Shown: positions 13,591 to 25,865 of the stretch, in pieces
How the letters are laid out: every line of letters begins with the position of its first letter
How positions within the stretch are numbered: the first letter of the stretch is position 1
Source: Cranoglanis bouderius
Lineage: Eukaryota; Chordata; Actinopteri; Siluriformes; Cranoglanididae
Length of the DNA: 64,000 bases
Reading direction: 5' to 3'
Assembly (NCBI GenBank): GCA_023630585.1
Contig: CM042555.1
Location: 10,996,001-11,060,000, forward strand
Position numbers and translations under genes: made by a program
Notes under the pieces: model-generated
What the model was told of the DNA's origin: nothing
The model's database searches: none
Seen by the model: only the letters and a program-made list of their open reading frames with translations

Positions 13591-13722
13591 TATGGGGTCC
13601 ATGGCAATAGGTGGATAAGTAACACAATTTTCTTTAAACTCATGACTCATTCACATTTCGATCATACAGTCAGTAGATCAATTGCTATAGCACTCCACCT
13701 GCATACAGCGACTACCAGCTGG

Positions 13723-13726
<4 letters not shown>

Positions 13727-13796
<70 letters not shown>

Positions 13797-13800
13797 AGAG
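13727..13800. repeat. (CA)n-(GA)n microsatellite
   Basis: About 32 CA units followed by five GA units. Confidence 0.97.
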
Positions 13801-14800
13801 TAAAATTAATCCTTGAAACCTAGCCACCTGTACTGAATCAGTTTGCTGTTTCATGACTTGCACGGCACATGTGCAATACAACAGCTTAATAGAAGCATGC
13901 AAATGAAATGGATTTAATTCCTGATCATAACAATGGGTAGATTAGATTTTTTTATTACCAATCGTATGTTAATTCATGAGATACTAAACACTGGTAATTC
14001 ATTTTGTTCCAGCTTTCTGGCTTGAGCAAAATACGACCTGAGTGTGTTGACAAATTAGGGTGCAGCAGCATTTCTAAATGGGAGAAGCACACTTATCAAA
14101 TCAGACCTTTAAAGCCTGGGCATGGCTTCTGTGCTGCACTCAATCGCTTAAGCTGGCTTTTTTCCTTCTGTAGTGGAACTCTGATGATTAAATCGAGGGG
14201 AATGAGGGCTGGTAGATCATTAGAGGTATGCAGTGTCTCAGATACAGCATGGGATAATGGGAAAGCTCTGCCTCCCTTTGATACATGTCCAGAAAACAGG
14301 CTTATTGAAAAGAAAAGGGAAAAAAGACTCTAACCAGTGTTAGAGTACAGACAGGCCAGAAAATGTTTATACCTTTAACATGGTCTCTCAAGGACAATAT
14401 GGATATCTATGGCATAAAAAATGTCTCTCTTTACATTAAAAAGACTCAATTAAATGTAACCCATTTTGAGGGTTTTTTTTTAACTCAACACTGGGTCACA
14501 CACTGGGTTCATTCAAGCACACACTGTTGGGTTACTTGTAGAACTCAACATGCTGGTGTGCTTCAATTACCCAAAATTGGCTCAATATGGCCCAGTTACA
14601 GGTTACTTTTACCCTTGTTTTTAGGTTGTTCAGGCTATTCTTGATTTCTGACTGAGGTGAGGAACTTGAAAAAAATTTAATTGGCAATAATCCTCATCAT
14701 CATAATCAGTGTAAGTGTGCTTTTATTTTTCTAGAATGCTCTTGTCTGCCATAAAAAGAACTGCTTCAAAGATTAGTTTGAATTAAAATAATTAATTAAT

Positions 14801-14831
<31 letters not shown>

Positions 14832-16240
14832 GATAGATAGATAAATAAATAAATAATTCCATTGGGTGTTCACATAACTGTATATGAACTGAAGTCGATC
14901 AAGTCGAGGTTTACATTAATTAGTGTTTGTTAGAATTTACACACACTCAAGAGTGCGAGTAGGATGCAAATGTAAACACTGGTATAAATGATTTACAGCC
15001 ATTTAAATGACGCCCAGTGAATATAAGAAAACATGCATTTAAGTATTCAAGGTTATTTTTTTTTCTTTTTCTTTTGTTGACAATGATTACATTTTGCTCT
15101 TAAATGAATAACACCGTTGTGTTAGCATAGAATTAGCAAATTCACAAATCTGTAGTTAACTAACATCCTTGCTAATGGTATGAGAACATTAATGATAATG
15201 GTTTTATTTTTTAATTAATGATTTACTTGAATTCTATCATTTGTGTGACAAGGTAATGCTTTCCAATTATTTCCCCTCAGAAATATATTATAAATATTTC
15301 ATAGACGTGAATGTGTTCAAGTAACAGTGATGACTGAATGTCGTCAGACACTAACATTTTTCATAATTTTTTTAAGGAGGAGTCATGGTAAATGATGTTT
15401 CAAGTATGAGATATTAAATGGATTCACACATTAATGCAAAAATAGCATTTTTACAACAAAAAAAATTAATTATTAAAGTTCAAGGTAAAGTGGCTTAATA
15501 GTGGCCTGGGATTGGAAAAAATGTTGTTTTCTAAGTGCTGTTATTTATCAGAAACATGCACATCGATTGTAGAGACGGACACTTACAAAGGTCTGGTACT
15601 TTCACTTTACATGCATACAGTGTTTAAAAAATTTAATATCATTGGGACACTAATACAATCATCCAACTGTCATTTTGGTATGTACAGTACTGTTAGCCGT
15701 TCATATATATATTTATTGGAACAAATTATACCACACCTTAAATTTGAAAACATAAAGTAATAAATAAATTACTTGTGCATTTCCTTTCAGTTGTGTGCTT
15801 CATTCCTCGCCTCTTATTTGGGAATTTCATATGGCTTTGTGTTCTATTTTGTGACGTAAATGCAATCAAAATGGCTCCAAACACTATTGTTTTATAATGT
15901 TCCACTGGAGTAGCTGAAACAAATGCTTGGTTCTAATGGTAACTGTTATATTGGGTTAACTACCCAAATACCAGATTAACATACATGGAACAAACCAGCA
16001 AAATTCCCCAACCCCCTCAACCCAGTGACTGCTTGTATGAGTTTTCCAGAACAATGGATTGGGACATTAGATAACTTAGCTAACATTAGCTAGCTTAGCT
16101 AACTACAACCACCATGATCCTCAACAAAAGCCTATAAGATGATGTATGTAATTTGTAGTTAAGGTTTTGTTATGTGTATTTACACACAAAAAGTGCTAAA
16201 TGTAAAAAAAAAAAAAATAATAATAAGAATCAATTCTGTG
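13801..16240. other. Intergenic sequence with dispersed-repeat fragments
   Basis: 14470-14640 has repeated 'actgggt' words typical of a fish MITE. 14802-14856 is an AAAT/GATA microsatellite. 15290-15640 resembles 25160-25340 (shared 'ttaatgcaaaa', 'agtggcctgg', 'gttgttttct', 'catgcacat'). 16075-16105 has repeated GCTAGC/TTAGCT words. No gene seen. Confidence 0.4.
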
Positions 16241-16242
16241 CT

Positions 16243-16562
16243 ATAGCTGGTGGCTTAGTGGTTAGCACGTTGGAATCCCACCTCCACCCTGTGTGAGCAG
16301 AGTTTGCATGTTCTCCCTGGGCTTTGGGGGATTCCTCTAGGTACTCCAGTTTCATCATCTAGTCCAAAGACATGCGTTGTAGGCTGATTGGCATTTCCAA
16401 TTTGTCTGTAGTGTGTGAGTGAATGTGTGTGAGATTGTGCCCTGCGATGGGTTGGCACCCTGTCCAGGGTGTCCCCTGCCCTTTGTCCAGAGCTCCCTGG
16501 GATATGCTCCAGGCTTCCCTGCGACCCTGTGTAGGATAAGAAGTACAGAAAATGGATGGAGA
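16243..16562 (+). mobile_element. SINE-like dispersed element, plus orientation
   Basis: Begins TGGCTTAGTGGTTAGCAC, continues GAGTTTGCATGTTCTCCC, AGGCTGATTGGCATTTCC, CCTGCGATGGGTTGGCACCC, and ends GTACAGAAAATGGATGGA. Same family as 17643, 19708 and 35271. Copies are 10-20% apart by eye. Confidence 0.85.
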
Positions 16563-17377
16563 TGTGCTAAAGCGATACTATGAGCCTATTATTCCTACCA
16601 GCTCAAAAGATTCTATGCTTGTGGTGAAATGTTAAATAATGCAACTTAGGCTGTTTCAGTGACTGCACCATATAATTATTTGAGCATTAAATTATAGAAA
16701 TGCCTGGTTTGTTACCTGTGAAACTGGCTGTAAGTATCAGACACATGGTAAAGGGTAAATACTTCAGTGATTTGGCTGGACCTCCAAATGAAGTCCTAGA
16801 TAGTGTCTCTTTGAAAGTATTTTGGATGATGAAAATTCTCAGAACTGACATCCTCTATATAGATAAAGAGACATATCAATCACAGCAGCACCTTTGCACC
16901 TTTGAGCAAGTGCCTCCGCCCCCTCTCTGAAGCTTCTGCCATTGATGTATAAACATGGATAGCCAAGTTACCGAGGCTTTGTTAAGCAGGCAGCTTGTTG
17001 GACATATGGAGGTGGCACAGTTAGAGAAAGTACCATCAACACGGGAAATCAGTGGGTAGCCTGCTGCACCACACAATGCCTGTCATGCCTGACATGTCAA
17101 AAGATGTTACTGATTCTTTGATTTTCATTTGAAGGAAACATGAAGGAGAAAAACATCATTAAAAAGGAATATTAATGTGATGTCTATAATATTTCATCTG
17201 AGTGATGAGGCCCAGGAGAGCCAGGAGCAGCATGTACAAATAAACGGCTGTTTATTTATGCACTTTCAATATCTTAATAACTAACGCTTGTAGTGAATCA
17301 TCTGCTATTTCAAGCCATCAATTCAATTTCAGAACTGCCCTTTTATTCTTTCTGTCTTTCTTCTTTTTCAGTGAATT

Positions 17378-17411
<34 letters not shown>

Positions 17412-17642
17412 TTATCAATGGGACTTTTCTGGCTCTAAAAGTTCAAAAAGATTATAAAAGAACCAGAGACTGAAGTTAGAAGCTTCATAATTTCTTAGAA
17501 ATCCAGTCAGAATACACAATATATATATTCAGATACAGTGGGGAGACCACACTGAATGTCTGATATTGGATTTTAAACACACTATATGTACTTCTGCACT
17601 ATATTTAGTATTTATATTAAAATTTAAATTGATTAAATTGAG
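16563..17642. other. Intergenic sequence, no gene seen
   Basis: Unique-looking DNA with a T28 run at 17379-17406. No coding exon recognised. Confidence 0.45.
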
Positions 17643-18002
17643 GGGGGCACGGTGGCTTAGTGGTTAGCATGTTTGCCTCGTACCTCCGGGGCCGGGGGCT
17701 CGATTCCTGCCTCCGAACTGTGTGTGCAGAGTTTGCATGTTCTCCCTGTGCTTCAGGGGTTTCCTCTGGGTACTCTGGTTTCCTCTCCCATGTGTTGTAG
17801 GCTGATTGGCATTTTCAAGTTGCCCTTAGTGTGTGAATGGGTGTGTGAGTGTGTGTGAGATTGTACCCTTCGATGGGTTGGCACCCCATCCAGGGTGTTC
17901 CCTACCTTGTGCCCCGAGTACCCTGGGATAGGCTCCAGGTTCCCTGCGACCAGATTCCTTATCCCTGTGTAGGATAAGTGGTTCAGAAAATGGATGGATG
18001 GG
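17643..18002 (+). mobile_element. SINE-like dispersed element, plus orientation
   Basis: GGGGCACGGTGGCTTAGTGG start, GGGGCTCGATTCCTGCCTCC (tRNA-like B box region), then the same body as at 16243 and the end TTCAGAAAATGGATGGATG. It is the most complete copy in the window. Confidence 0.88.
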
Positions 18003-18173
18003 CTAAATTGACTATGTTAACTCCTCTGTACAAAAGATTAGACTTTCATTGAGTCTTGTCCTTTTTCCTTTGAAGTAAATGTTTATATGACACTCCTATG
18101 GATGGATGTCTAACATAGTGCACCAGGTTTCACACAAACTTTCACAAAAAACAAACAAAAAAAAGGCTAAAGC

Positions 18174-18206
<33 letters not shown>

Positions 18207-19707
18207 TTTTTTATTTTGTCAAGACTGGCCCAGGACAGAAACATTAGCTTCATCTAGGTGCCATGCAAGCTTCCATTTGTTTATTATCTTCAGCTCATAA
18301 AGCAGTATCATTAGAGGTGTGATGGATAGCCGAACATGACATCCATCAGTACAAGTGTGACCACGTTTTTAAAGGCAGGTCAGAAATGTTCCTCTACAAG
18401 GAAGCACGTGTTTGCTCTACCCTCCCCAGTTGGTAGATATCATGTAATAGGTGAGAATTAGCTAGTGGGTGGGAATTAGCAAGAGCAAATTGAAGGAGAA
18501 AGTGGGGGAAAATGTTAAAGAAATGTTCACCCATACAACAGCAAAAAATAAAGGTGCAGTAGCTGAGTACAAAAGTACTGGCTGAGGAAAGCATGTTAAT
18601 CATTTTCTCTCTCCACTAGTTTTCAGAGGCAAGGGAGAAATTAAAGTGTCCTGCAGAGCGTCCCATATTGTCATTTGAAATGGATACCCCAATTCTGAAT
18701 TTCTGCATTCTCATCACTCCCTGGTTATAGGAACTGTGTGCTATCAGAATAAATGAACGAGCAAAGACGGTGTTCAGAAGGTGCTGGGTGATTCATAATC
18801 AGTTTATGAATAACACAGCATAAGTTCAATTCACTTACTGCTTCAGTCTGACAGGGAATGCAGATACAACATGCATCAGTTTTTTTTTTTTATTCCCCCC
18901 CCCCCCCCCCCAATCCTCTGTTCTTGGACTCTGTATTAATGGACAAATTAAATGTTGTAAAATCAAACATTAGTGTTTGTTTTAAGATAGTCTGAAAAAT
19001 GCTGTCTGTCTATGAACATAAAAATTCCTCTTAATGTTAATATTAAATAGGTAAATCACCATCATATAATAATGTTATCTCACAGTTGAAGCCTAGTAGC
19101 AGAGGCTTCCTTTTTTCTTTTTCTTTTTTTTTTTTTAGTTTATCTGTGTCAGCAGAAAATCCAGGTCACCTATTGTCATCAATAAAAATCATATTTCAGC
19201 AAAGGAATTTAGTTTACACTTTACACTCTCAGCATTCAAGCTGGAAAAAAATATTTCTAACACAATCATCTGAACCTTTGGTATACAGGGCACAGCCACG
19301 GCTGTTACTCCCACAGGAAAAGTCTTGAATATTTCAATGGAGGCCTTTAAAGCATCAAAAAGAGACCTGAACTCTATAAAATTACATTACTGTGTGATTT
19401 GAGCTCACAGGCAAATTGACTATTTGGCTATCTCTGTGAATACGCACCTCCAATGCAGCGCACATGGAATGCACATAGAAGACTGAGAATTTTCATTACC
19501 CTGAAACGATGAAATCTCTGAGGGGAAAGACATAATCAGGGGAAATCCCCATGCAGAAATAGTCTTTGGAGTTATTTATAAATTAATATAGCCACAAGAC
19601 ATTTAGCGTGTATGTTATTTAAGATATATTCATACATTTATGACACAATCCCCTAGAGAAGTTCAGAAATGTATTTGCATGAAAATGTTTTTAGATCATT
19701 ACTGTGA
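18003..19707. other. Intergenic sequence with homopolymer tracts
   Basis: (TA)n-T24 at 18174-18212, T11 and C17 at 18880-18911, and a T run near 19125. No gene recognised. The C17 run is a likely assembly or sequencing weak spot. Confidence 0.5.
18880..18911. repeat. Poly(T)-TA-poly(C) tract
   Basis: T run followed after a few bases by 17 consecutive C. Confidence 0.95.
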
Positions 19708-20033
19708 ACATCCAACCATCCATACTGCTTATCCTACACAGGGTCGCAGGGGAGCCTGGAGTCTATCCCAGGGAACAAGGCAGGGGACACGCTGGATTTG
19801 GAGCCAACCTATCGCAGGGCACAATCTCACACACACACACTACAGACAATTTGGGAATGCCAATCTGCCTACAGCCTAAGTCTTTGAACTGTGGGAGGAA
19901 ACCGGAGTACCCAGAGGAAACCCCCCAAAGTCAGGGAGAACATGCAAACTCTGCACACATAGGGTAGAGGCGGGATTTGTGGGAACCCCCAACCCCCAAC
20001 AGAGGTGCAAGGCAACAGTGCACTAATCCACAA
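19708..20033 (-). mobile_element. SINE-like dispersed element, minus orientation
   Basis: Reverse copy of the 17643 family: CCATCCATACTGCTTATCC at the tail, then GGGAGAACATGCAAACTCTG and GGAGGAAACCGGAGTACCC. The head is rearranged after about 19980. Confidence 0.85.
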
Positions 20034-20690
20034 TTTTTGACCCAGGCATCTAAAATTAATCTCAATGATCAACAAAATAACTATATAGCAGAAAATTATA
20101 ATATCCTACAAATAAATACAAATTGGATGCCCTAGGGTGCAATAATAAGAAAACTCTTTATTATTTCACTTTTTAAGTTTTTTAAAGTTATAATAACCTT
20201 GTCTTGAGAGTGCATATAAATTATATTGCAGTGGCTTACATTCTTGCGGGCCGCCTGCCGAAATGTGTAATAAGGTATTTTATGTGAGTAGTCAATGGTC
20301 TATTTCAGATTAGTCCGCACATTTAGCATGATAATGACATCCATAAATGGAATTCCATACTTTTTATCAGTTAGCAAACCAGCCATGTTATAATAAATCA
20401 CCCATTCAGCAATTGGACTGCTTTAGTCTCCAGGTGAAATTGACTCAGGCTGGGTTGGTGCATATCAACTGAAAGTTGTTTAACGCTATCACCTTCTACT
20501 GACATAAAATCTTCATGTGCATGTCTTTGTTCTCAGGACACACCACATAAGCTCTTTTCCTGCCCTATGTGCACTATGCCATAGTGACCCCTGGTGGCTT
20601 GGTGGCACGACACTAATAGAGCTGATCTTCTGCATAATAAATGAGGAAACTTAAACACAGTTTAGCTACTGATTCTGTTGTGAAATGCTG
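20034..20690. other. Intergenic sequence, no gene seen
   Basis: AT-rich to 20300, then unique-looking. No exon or transposon end recognised. Confidence 0.45.
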
Positions 20691-20930
20691 ATGTCAGTAG
20701 AGAAGAGAGGATTGTAAGACAACGACTGTTTATTGCTGTAACGTAAGTGATAACAGGAACTAACTTTTCATGTATAAAGTACATTTCATAACATTAAATG
20801 TAACTGTAAACAGTGAAAATGTTCATTAACAACTAATAAAATAAAATAAAATAAATGAATTGCTCTGGTATAAGAGAAATAAAACACTTCATGCCCTGCA
20901 GTTATTGGAAAGTAATCAGCTACAGGTTGG
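20690..20930 (+). repeat. Copy of the unclassified repeat family R1
   Basis: Shares GACTGTTTATTGCTG, GATAACAGGAAC, ATTAAATGTAACTGTAAA and GTTCATTAA with the 35870-35970 copy. Diverges after about 20840. Confidence 0.6.
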
Positions 20931-23568
20931 TAACAGTAATTCCACTTCGCAGCAGGCCACATCACACCACCTCCTTGTTGATAATTTCTCATAATCCCCA
21001 GATGTGGTAACTATATCAGTGAGGTTCCTGATCGCCAGTGGATTTTGAGTGACAGCTCTAGGTGTAAAATGCAAGCTGAAGAATGAGCAATGTCTTTTGT
21101 TCAACACAGCTGACCATGATCTGATTGTTCCTCTCAAAATAACTGCTTTCAGGCGGGTGATGAGCATTACCCAGTGCTAAGATGAAAGGGTCTAATTATG
21201 CTAGGCTTGAAGGACAAGCAGAGAAGGAAGAATGGGATTCCTGCAGCCTCGTCACCCTGGCATCTTTCTGATAGCGCTCTTCCATTGTTTTGAAGCTCTA
21301 CACTCTGGCTTGACTGCACTCCAACCTGCTACAACAAGGACGCCCCTGCGTTTCTAATAAAAGGCTGAAACAATGCTGGCAGGAGCCCATTTATAACACA
21401 GTAAGTGATGCAAAAAAGGGAACACAAAGTGCAGTCCATTTGCATATACCCTTATTTTACACAAAGTAATGGGCCTTCACCCCATTTCTACCCCAGTTGT
21501 GCTAATCCCTTGGCATGTTGAATCCACCCTGTTTCCAGCTCAGGCTCTTTTCTGGACGAAAAGAGCCTCTTTTCTGTGGATGATGGAAACTTATTTGGAA
21601 AGACGTGACAGTTTAATAGAATGGTGTGAGGTGACATGCTGAAGGGACAGCAATTGTGAGCAGAGATGAGCAAAGCAAACCCTGGGGTATCACAGTACCC
21701 GCCTCCCTCCCTCCTGTTACCAGTGTGATGAAGCCAGGCAGAGAGGACACACACAGATCCTGACCAGGCAAACAGCCGACATGGAAATTGAACCCAAACA
21801 CGTCTCAGGGAACATGACATCTCATGTAATTTGTGAAAAAATACATGTCAAAATGGCAAAATCTGAACTCATATAAAGTGCATTTACAAGTGTATTGCAA
21901 ATTTATTCATTATATTAGTTATAATAACCTTGCCTTGGCACAAGACATATAGCACTAGACATATGCAAAAATAAAATATCTACTTAGCATATGATGGTAT
22001 TTAGTGCCCTACTTAAAATAGACCATGGGCAGTGCCAAGAATAAAAATGGGTCTCCTTCCTATCATGCCAACACTGGCACTGAAACATCTTCTCTTCTCT
22101 TCCTATAAGCTGTTATTTATGGCTTCACTCAACTGTATAAAGACATATTGACTAGCAAACTGACATTAAAATGACCTCTATTGTACAAATGGAGCCAACA
22201 AATGTTTATCGACTTCATGCTTTTTTAATCCCTTACAGTTTAAACTTCTTATTCAGTTATACATCTTGATGCAAATTATTTAGCAACAACTGTACAGTAG
22301 ATGAGAAATGATCGTAAATATTAAAGCAAAGGGTATGAAGTAATGAAAATAAGAAATGTAAGTCTTGACCTGCCGATAGATCCAGGGACTTTGAGGGGTT
22401 AACAATTATAGACCTTTTTGAATAAGGGTCCCTCCAGGAAAACTGCAGCCATATAAATGTATATAAATCATTAGCAATAAAATTTAACATTGCAATGAAT
22501 ATTGTTAAATATCATGAATAATGTAAGGTGTTACACCTTGAGATATACATAAGATAATTTCAATGTCATCCTGTTCCTAACTACTGCAAAAACATAATGT
22601 CTTTCTAAATTTTCCCCATTAATTAGTGTCAGAAATTGCTTACCATACCTAATAAAGTAATTGTTTTTTTGCTTTAATTCCTACCCTTTCTTGTAATAAA
22701 AGTCTTCCTGTTTTAGTTCAGAGGCTACTTATGGGACTGGTTGTTCAGGTTCACAGTCCGTTTTGTGTGTGAGGTCTTTTAAAAGTCATTGCGAATGTAA
22801 ATGTTGGTGTCTGCATGGGTTACGTTAAAAGCGTTTTAATAAAAACAAGGTTTCCATTAGTAACAACAATATTTCTCAGTCAGTCAAGCACAATTTATGG
22901 TATTTCAAGAAACAAAGGAAAATTCCCAGAACCTTAAGATTATAGATAAAAATCAAAATGTTAAGGTTTGTAGTTTTATTGTGTCCTGTTTGGGGAATGT
23001 TATGCTCGAAACAGCTGCAGCCTTATTCCCAAGCTTCGAATTTCCCAGCAGACCCCACAATCAGGCATGATGTATATCACCCAAGAGTATTTACGATCTC
23101 CTACAGTACGATAATCATTCAAAATGGCGGACTGCAAGCGTTTTGACAATCTGTGATGTTTGTGTCCAGATAAGTTATCTTCATAACTTGGATACGTTTG
23201 AGCAGAAACAAAAACCACCCTCCATTTTATACAAGTGGAATATCACCATCATCATGATGATAACAAATTTTGATTGATTCCCAACCCATCAGCGGTGCTC
23301 ACCGCTGATTTTGCATGTTGGGAGACACAAACATGGGTCGTGTCCACCGTTATGTTCAGCTCTCGAAATCGGTAAATTTACACAATAATAATTTCACAGG
23401 GCAGATTTTATGGCCTGTCTAGACTACTTGTGTTTTTAACAGAAACATATGCAATGTCAATTAATTTTATTTTGAATTTGCATGGTGTACAGCGGGGTCA
23501 TTTTTGTTCTCACTACATGAGTGTCGAGTCTGTGTAACATTCATATAGATCATCACATAGATTTAAAA
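20931..23568. other. Intergenic sequence, no gene seen
   Basis: Moderately complex DNA at 20990-21830 with ORFs of up to 110 codons that resemble no family. AT-rich beyond 21840. Not assigned. Confidence 0.4.
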
Positions 23569-23760
23569 CAGTGGTCACCAACCCTGTTCCTAGAGATCTA
23601 CCTTCCTGAAGTCTTTAGCTCCAACAATAATCATGCCCACCTGACCGTTTAATCATTGCCTTAAGAAGTTCTTGATCAACTAAAACAGGTGTGTTAGATT
23701 TTGGTTGGAGATGAAACCTGCAGGAAGGTAAATCTCAAGGAAGAGGGTTGGTGACCACTG
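23569..23760. mobile_element. hAT-type MITE
   Basis: Ends CAGTGGTCACCAACCCT and AGGGTTGGTGACCACTG are perfect inverted repeats. The flanking 8-mers ATTTAAAA (23561-23568) and CTTTAAAA (23761-23768) differ by one base, as expected for an old hAT 8-bp target duplication. At 192 bp it is non-autonomous. Confidence 0.85.
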
Positions 23761-23768
23761 CTTTAAAA

Positions 23769-25150
23769 GAAATATCTGTATTTTAAAACTACAATGGAAT
23801 ATCAGTTCTTTTAGGTATGGAGGTCATTATATGTCAGATATTGGATGAAGATTTAATAATTTTTGAAATGTTATCAATTAGAAGTGTTCTGTGTTAGTGT
23901 TCCATGTTCAACTGCCAAATAGCTGGGTTACATGCATCTAAAATATACCTTACCAGTGATCTGCTGTTAAAGATTGATGACCCCCTGACTACTGTTACAC
24001 ACTCCAATGAATTAGAAAATAGGTTGGTGTTAAGCAACTCATTCAAAATGTTTTTTTTTTTCTTTATACCCAAAAAAGTAGTTAAAATTAATTGGCCCAT
24101 TGTGATCTTGCATTGATTGATTAATGTGCCAAAATGCATTGTAATTTGGGAAAATTTCAAAATCTGCCATTACATCTGCGATGTTTTGTGCAGGATATAG
24201 GAAGTCACTCAATTAATATACTGTATATTGTAACTACATTATAAAAACTAAAATATCTGATATGATCTTATCTTACTTATTAGTCATGCACTCTGTACCC
24301 AAGAAAATCTCAGCTTCAGTGTTCTGAATCCCTTCTTTTTGGTTGGATCAAATAATACACTATAGTGTTATCTTGAAATATTAACAGATCTTGAGATTGG
24401 TCCAAATTGGTGATTATTTTCAAACTTCTGTTAATGGTATTTATTGACTTGTCAAATGTTTTTCTATTTTTTTAAATGAAATTTTTATTGATAAACTCAT
24501 TGTTATTTTTGTGTCCTTGTTACATGTGCAACACAGTAAATGTGATGCCTCATCACATGTTTGAGTGGAGATGTTATCTTTTGACCCATAAGCCATTATG
24601 TCTGATGGTAATGTCAACGTAAGGGTGGGAGTGTTCTTCAAAAATGTATTTTTCTAGAATTTTAACCTCATGTCACAGTTTGGCTGCAGTTTTCATGGAG
24701 TGACCCATAAACCATTTTATACCACAGTGCTGCTGAATTCCTTAACCACTGTCCTTTATAATGGCTGCTTTGTGTTTTTGTTTTTTGTTAGTTTGGTTTT
24801 CAACTGGGCTTCCAATGGGAAGATACTATTTCAATTTGTAATCTAAAGTGGTACAATCATAGGTATTAGAGCTTTCCTATACAGAATACAGGTATATGTT
24901 TCCTGGGTGATTTCACAATTGGGGAGCCAGTTAGCCATTCATTCATTTAACCACTCATAAATGTCTTAACCCATCTCAGGTGACAGTACTGTTTCTTTGC
25001 TGACAATGGCAGCATTTTGTTTCTCTTAAATAAGTCACATGGTTGATGTGTACACAAAATGTACTTTTCTTCTTCTCATGATCTTCCGGATATTTAGTTG
25101 ATGAAACTTTGTGTTGAAATCCTGAGATTTGTGGAATATTTTAAATATTT
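23769..25150. other. Intergenic AT-rich sequence, no gene seen
   Basis: No exon recognised. A short segment near 24695-24740 (ATACCACAGTGCTGCTG) resembles the start of repeat family R1 at 35100. Confidence 0.4.
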
Positions 25151-25342
25151 CATTGGGGTAAATTTGCTCAGACAAGAGAGTTGAGTGAATCTCATTCGCA
25201 CACATTAATGCAAAAGTATTTTAAAAAATTATATATTTCAAGTCAAGTGTAGTTATAGTGGCCTGGAACAAGCAAAAATGCTGTTTTCTCAGCATTGTAG
25301 ATGTTTTATTAATGTTTTAAGTTATTTATCTGAAGCATGCAC

Positions 25343-25865
25343 ATACAAAGAAATGCTGTAGAGCAAAGATGCCTTCAAATTAATTAAATTAAATTTTTCT
25401 ACATTTTAAAAAAATATCATAAAGAGCAGTAAACAGTAGCAAATGAAACAACAATATTTGGTGTGACAAAAAAAATTTCAATAAAAATAGTAGTCCCCGG
25501 TACATTTAGTGCAGTTTTATAAGGAAATGAGCTGGTAAGTTTTATTGAGCATCTTGCAGAATCAGCCACAGTTCTTCTGGAGACATTGACTTTCACACTT
25601 GCTTCTTATTTTTGCAGCAAAACCCAGCAGCCTTCATTGTGTTTTTTTGTCTGAAAAGTGTCTCTTACGTAATATGCTGCTTTCTTTAATGACATACAAA
25701 CATTTTTCAGTAACAATTAATTTTGTGCTAGTAAACTAATGTTTGGGAATCTAAAATGTTTTTTTGTACTGAATTGATAATGTAGCAGTCATACAATAAA
25801 AAAATCTATGACAAAGTTTGTATTTTTTTTAAAAATAGGGTGCCTAAAACTTTTGCACTGTACTG
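25343..25865 (+). mobile_element. Tc1-type MITE (family M1), left end lost
   Basis: The body from GAAATGCTGTAGAGCAAAGA to GGTGCCTAAAACTTTTGCAC matches the intact copy at 42685-43239 along its whole length. The right end TACTG is followed by TA. The left inverted repeat is missing and merges into a repeat related to 15290-15640. Confidence 0.8.

Noticed and set aside
13678..13902. ORFs across CA, GT, GA and AT microsatellites here and at 428-721, 27248-27737, 37136-37473, 40381-40597, 48253-48598 and 61236-61616
   Set aside because: Low-complexity translations (poly-Cys-Val, Thr-His, Ser-Leu, Tyr-Ile). Only the 61236-61616 frame contains a real exon.
14004..14333. 109-codon ORF, plus strand
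   Set aside because: No recognisable domain, no splice or promoter context, and ordinary length for chance in this composition.
21488..21820. 110-codon ORF, minus strand, in a more GC-rich patch
   Set aside because: No family resemblance, and an equally long alternative frame overlaps it. Possibly non-coding conserved DNA, but unsupported.
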